Assembly: GCA_910584865.1 (NCBI GenBank)
Contig: CAJUCE010000001.1
Coordinates: 160,188 to 224,187, forward strand
Origin: an uncultured Acetatifactor sp.
GTDB lineage: Bacteria > Bacillota > Clostridia > Lachnospirales > Lachnospiraceae
Length of the DNA stretch: 64,000 nt
Direction: 5' to 3'
Part shown: positions 61,536 to 64,000 of the stretch, in pieces
Layout of the letters: each line of letters begins with the position of its first letter
How positions within the stretch are numbered: position 1 is the stretch's first letter
The notes under the pieces: model-generated
Database searches by the model: none
What the model was told of the DNA's origin: nothing
Seen by the model: the letters and a program-made list of their open reading frames with translations, nothing else
Made by a program: the position numbers and the translations under genes

Positions 61536-64000
61536 ATGAAGGGAAGAAAACATAAAATGCTGAAGAGAGTCACGGTAAGCATGCTGGTGTTGGCAATGAC
61601 GCTTTCCAATATGTCGGTAGCGGCAGAGACCAGTGGTCAGGCAGAGGAAATTCCTGCAAACTGGAGCCAGGAGGGGACGCCGTATGCTCAGACGGGGGCA
61701 GAAGGTGATGACGCTGCGGTGATATCCGCCGATTCATCTGACCTGAGTGGCGCTCCGGCAGGACATCAGGAGAGAACATTGTCTGCCGGTTTAGATGAGG
61801 CTGACAATGCGGCAGCCTCCGGCATCAATGATTCGGAACAGGCAACAGGCGGAAACGACAAAACTGCATCCTCCGGCGGAAAGAACCTTCCGGATGATTC
61901 TGCAGCTTCGAATGGGACGGAAACAGCGCCTTCGACAGACCCTTCTGTATCGGACGATACGGTAGGTTCTGATAACACGAATGTTCCTGCAGTTACTGCT
62001 GAACCGGACGAGAATCCTACAGTTACAGATGAGCCGAACCCGGACGAGAGCCCTGCAGTGACCGGCACGCCGAACCCGGATGAGAACCCGGCAGAAACCG
62101 GCACGCCGAACCCGGATGAGAACCCGGCAGAAACCGGCACGCCGAGCCCGGACGAGAGCCCCGCAGCGACCGGCACGCCGAGCCCGGAAGAGAGTCCCGC
62201 AGTGACCGGCACGCCGAGCCCGGAAGAGAGTCCCGCAGCGACCGGCACGCCGGGTCCGGAAGAGAGTCCCGCAGTGACCGGCACGCCGGGCCCGGACGAG
62301 AGCCCTGCAGTGACCGGCACGCCGAACCCGGACGGAACCCCGTCAGTGACAGCTGCGCCGAACCCGGAAGAAAGCCCGGCAGCATCGGCTACCCCGAATC
62401 CTGCGGAGAGCCCAGCGGCCTCAGCTACCCCGAATCCGGACCAGGAGGAGCCTGCCGATACCGAGGAAGACTTCAGCGACCTGATGACGATAGAAGAACT
62501 GGAAGCTTTGCCGGAAACCGAAGTCGGCGCAACCATGTGGAAAACTGCGGCGGCATCTTTCTTCGGCATGATGCGTAGCGCGGCGGCCGGGGACCAGAGC
62601 GATGCATCGGACGATCCGAATGAGGAAAATGCCCTGCCGGAAGAAACGTATGGAGCTCCGGACGGCTGGGAATTTGACACCTATTATGTGAATTCCGACA
62701 ATCCCAAAGAGAAGATGATTCAAAATGACGCCAATGTCAAATATCAGATGGTTTTCCATACGGATATCGGCCTGAAGCCCAACACGGTAGAGATCAGGAT
62801 TCCGTACAGCCTGTTTCGATACAGAGGAGAAGGGGATGATATCAGCGGGAGAACCGGAGATTTTTTCCTCCCTGCGGAGGCCGACATAGCGGTGCCCAGG
62901 GCGCAGGGGAGCGCTCCTGAAAATGCAGTATACAGCAAGAACACACCCTTTAATTACTACATAGATAACCTGGATGAGGACGGAAATCCTACAGAAAGCT
63001 CGGAATTGGTATTCTTTAACTATAGAAAGATCACGGCAGGCAGCAATGCCGCATGGCAGGTTCTGTATCGGAATCTGGACATTATGCGGACCGTGGATGA
63101 GACGCGGTGGTCCCTTTCTTCCGCAGCTGTTGTGACCAAGACACAGAAGGCGGAAGCAGAAGGCGCAGAACCTACAGTGATTCGGGAGGGAATTACTCCG
63201 GCTCCCCTTACCGGCAGCGTGAACACAGGTGTTTCTGTCACCGAAGTAACAAAGACACCTTACCATGAGGAGGGAAAGCAATACTATACGCCCCTTCTCT
63301 ATACGGAAGCTCAGGTCAGAAGATATATCGACGGAGATCTGCCGGCGGACTTCACAGGTACAGATGAAGAGGGCAATGATAATTTCAGCAAATGGAAATA
63401 TGCGGTATGGGAAGTAACCGCGGAGGGAGAGGCAACCCAGCCCTGGAACCTGAAGATTTCCGAAAATCCGGACATCATCAAGACATCCGCTCAGGCGGCA
63501 GCGGGAGCCGGAAAGACGGGAAATTGCCGTATCGTGGGATATCGGAGCAACCCCAGCTCCTACTATAACCATGCCCTTAGACTAAGCGGAGACGGAAGCT
63601 GGACATGGGATCAAGGGAACCAAGCCTGGACGGCAGCGGCAGAGACATTCTCTTCCGAGAGAAATCTGAGAAGTCGCTTCTGGGTAGTGGTGGCCTATCC
63701 GGGGGATTTGGTGGCATCAACCGCTTCGGAGGATGTGGCAGATACCCTGAGCAATGCCATTACCGTGACTATGGAACCGGTGGATACTCCGACGAAAGCC
63801 ACATCCAAGGCATCCGAAGAAGCGGTATATAAGTATGTGGATTACAGATGGGAATACAACGGAGATACTATCAGCATTAAGAAGATCAGCAATACCGGGA
63901 ACGGCGATGAGAAAAAGAAAGAGTATGACAGCTGGCTGGAGGCATACAGCAGGACGTCGGCGGATCAGGACTATGGCAGCATCTATTTCTCCAGCACCAG
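61536..64000 (+). CDS. Large secreted or surface protein with 12-residue repeats, 3'-truncated
   Basis: The frame is open from ATG 61536 to the last base, giving at least 821 residues. The N terminus MKGRKHKMLKRVTVSMLVLAMTLSNMSVAAET is a signal peptide. Residues about 35-160 are acidic and disordered. Residues about 165-305 are Pro/Thr/Glu/Ser-rich 12-residue repeats (TGTPSPEESPAV). From about 375 a folded region begins (GWEFDTYYVNSDNPKEKMIQ, then beta-rich sequence with TEVTKTPYHEEGKQYYTP), perhaps an adhesin-type domain. Cell-wall anchoring cannot be judged because the end is outside. AAGGAGGGAG precedes the start. Confidence 0.88.
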   Translation, partial: MKGRKHKMLKRVTVSMLVLAMTLSNMSVAAETSGQAEEIPANWSQEGTPYAQTGAEGDDAAVISADSSDLSGAPAGHQERTLSAGLDEADNAAASGINDSEQATGGNDKTASSGGKNLPDDSAASNGTETAPSTDPSVSDDTVGSDNTNVPAVTAEPDENPTVTDEPNPDESPAVTGTPNPDENPAETGTPNPDENPAETGTPSPDESPAATGTPSPEESPAVTGTPSPEESPAATGTPGPEESPAVTGTPGPDESPAVTGTPNPDGTPSVTAAPNPEESPAASATPNPAESPAASATPNPDQEEPADTEEDFSDLMTIEELEALPETEVGATMWKTAAASFFGMMRSAAAGDQSDASDDPNEENALPEETYGAPDGWEFDTYYVNSDNPKEKMIQNDANVKYQMVFHTDIGLKPNTVEIRIPYSLFRYRGEGDDISGRTGDFFLPAEADIAVPRAQGSAPENAVYSKNTPFNYYIDNLDEDGNPTESSELVFFNYRKITAGSNAAWQVLYRNLDIMRTVDETRWSLSSAAVVTKTQKAEAEGAEPTVIREGITPAPLTGSVNTGVSVTEVTKTPYHEEGKQYYTPLLYTEAQVRRYIDGDLPADFTGTDEEGNDNFSKWKYAVWEVTAEGEATQPWNLKISENPDIIKTSAQAAAGAGKTGNCRIVGYRSNPSSYYNHALRLSGDGSWTWDQGNQAWTAAAETFSSERNLRSRFWVVVAYPGDLVASTASEDVADTLSNAITVTMEPVDTPTKATSKASEEAVYKYVDYRWEYNGDTISIKKISNTGNGDEKKKEYDSWLEAYSRTSADQDYGSIYFSST
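62026..62440 (+). repeat. 36-bp in-frame repeats of the surface protein
   Basis: About 11 to 12 units of 36 bp encode 12-residue repeats such as TGTPNPDENPAE, TGTPSPEESPAV and SATPNPAESPAA. Units are similar but not identical, with Ser/Asn/Gly and Asp/Glu exchanges. Such Pro/Thr-rich spacers lift the functional domain away from the wall and vary in copy number. Confidence 0.9.

Noticed and set aside
61766..62680. Minus-strand frame with Ser/Gly repeats resembling a structural protein
   Set aside because: It is the reverse of the 36-bp repeats in the surface protein gene, whose signal peptide and RBS are on the plus strand.

Overview
The window looks like a chromosomal segment of a gut-type Lachnospiraceae (Clostridium cluster XIVa) bacterium. 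The evidence is moderately high G+C for a Firmicute, AGGAGG-type ribosome-binding sites (RBS), sigma-A-like promoters, a DUF6128-type protein, a YozG/DUF2975-type regulator pair, a MalEFG importer without its own ATPase plus a distant MsmX-type ATPase, and a small SRP RNA near tadA. The assignment rests on gene content only; no 16S gene is present.

Layout. 1-11.1 kb: a plus-strand glycan locus with a 5'-truncated GH31 glycosidase, a glycyl radical enzyme (GRE) and its radical-SAM activase, an unrecognised TIM-barrel protein, an ADP-ribosylglycohydrolase-fold protein and a GH78 rhamnosidase-like gene broken by a frameshift in a run of seven G. 11.2-22.8 kb: a starch/maltodextrin locus with a divergent LacI regulator, MalE, MalF, MalG, type I pullulanase, 4-alpha-glucanotransferase and a glycogen-debranching-type glucosidase, followed by a HAD phosphatase. 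23.6-30.4 kb: a decay zone with gene remnants, a sigma factor with a long C-terminal domain, and a minus-strand response regulator/ABC ATPase/permease/histidine kinase operon. 30.5-36.4 kb: an Mrr-like nuclease, a DUF885 protein and an A+T-rich three-gene cassette (nitrilase-fold protein, winged-helix-like protein, unknown protein). 36.4-50.7 kb: ribulokinase-like and ribulose-phosphate epimerase genes, a membrane amidase, rpe, metG, a lipase-like hydrolase, GNAT, YesL-like protein, MsmX ATPase, PucR/CdaR regulator and a repeat-bearing DUF6128-type protein. 50.7-57.1 kb, mostly minus strand: radical SAM protein, SRP RNA, a flavin reductase (plus strand), a lipoprotein/HTH/membrane-protein operon with twin operators, ribbon-helix-helix and SPFH genes, tadA. 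57.4-64 kb: rhaM, D-lactate dehydrogenase, a triplicated 108-bp repeat, a tyrosine recombinase, a decayed Rpn-family gene and the start of a large secreted repeat protein that runs off the window.

How it works together. The maltodextrin genes import oligosaccharides and debranch or disproportionate them inside the cell; energy for import probably comes from the unlinked MsmX-type ATPase. The GRE locus probably cleaves an unusual glycoside and then performs a radical elimination or cleavage on a released product, but the substrate cannot be read from sequence. The most novel-looking items are that GRE with Trp residues on both sides of the radical Gly, the nitrilase/winged-helix cassette, and a 108-bp (36-codon) repeat that ends directly at the RBS of three unrelated genes, with a possible fourth degenerate copy.
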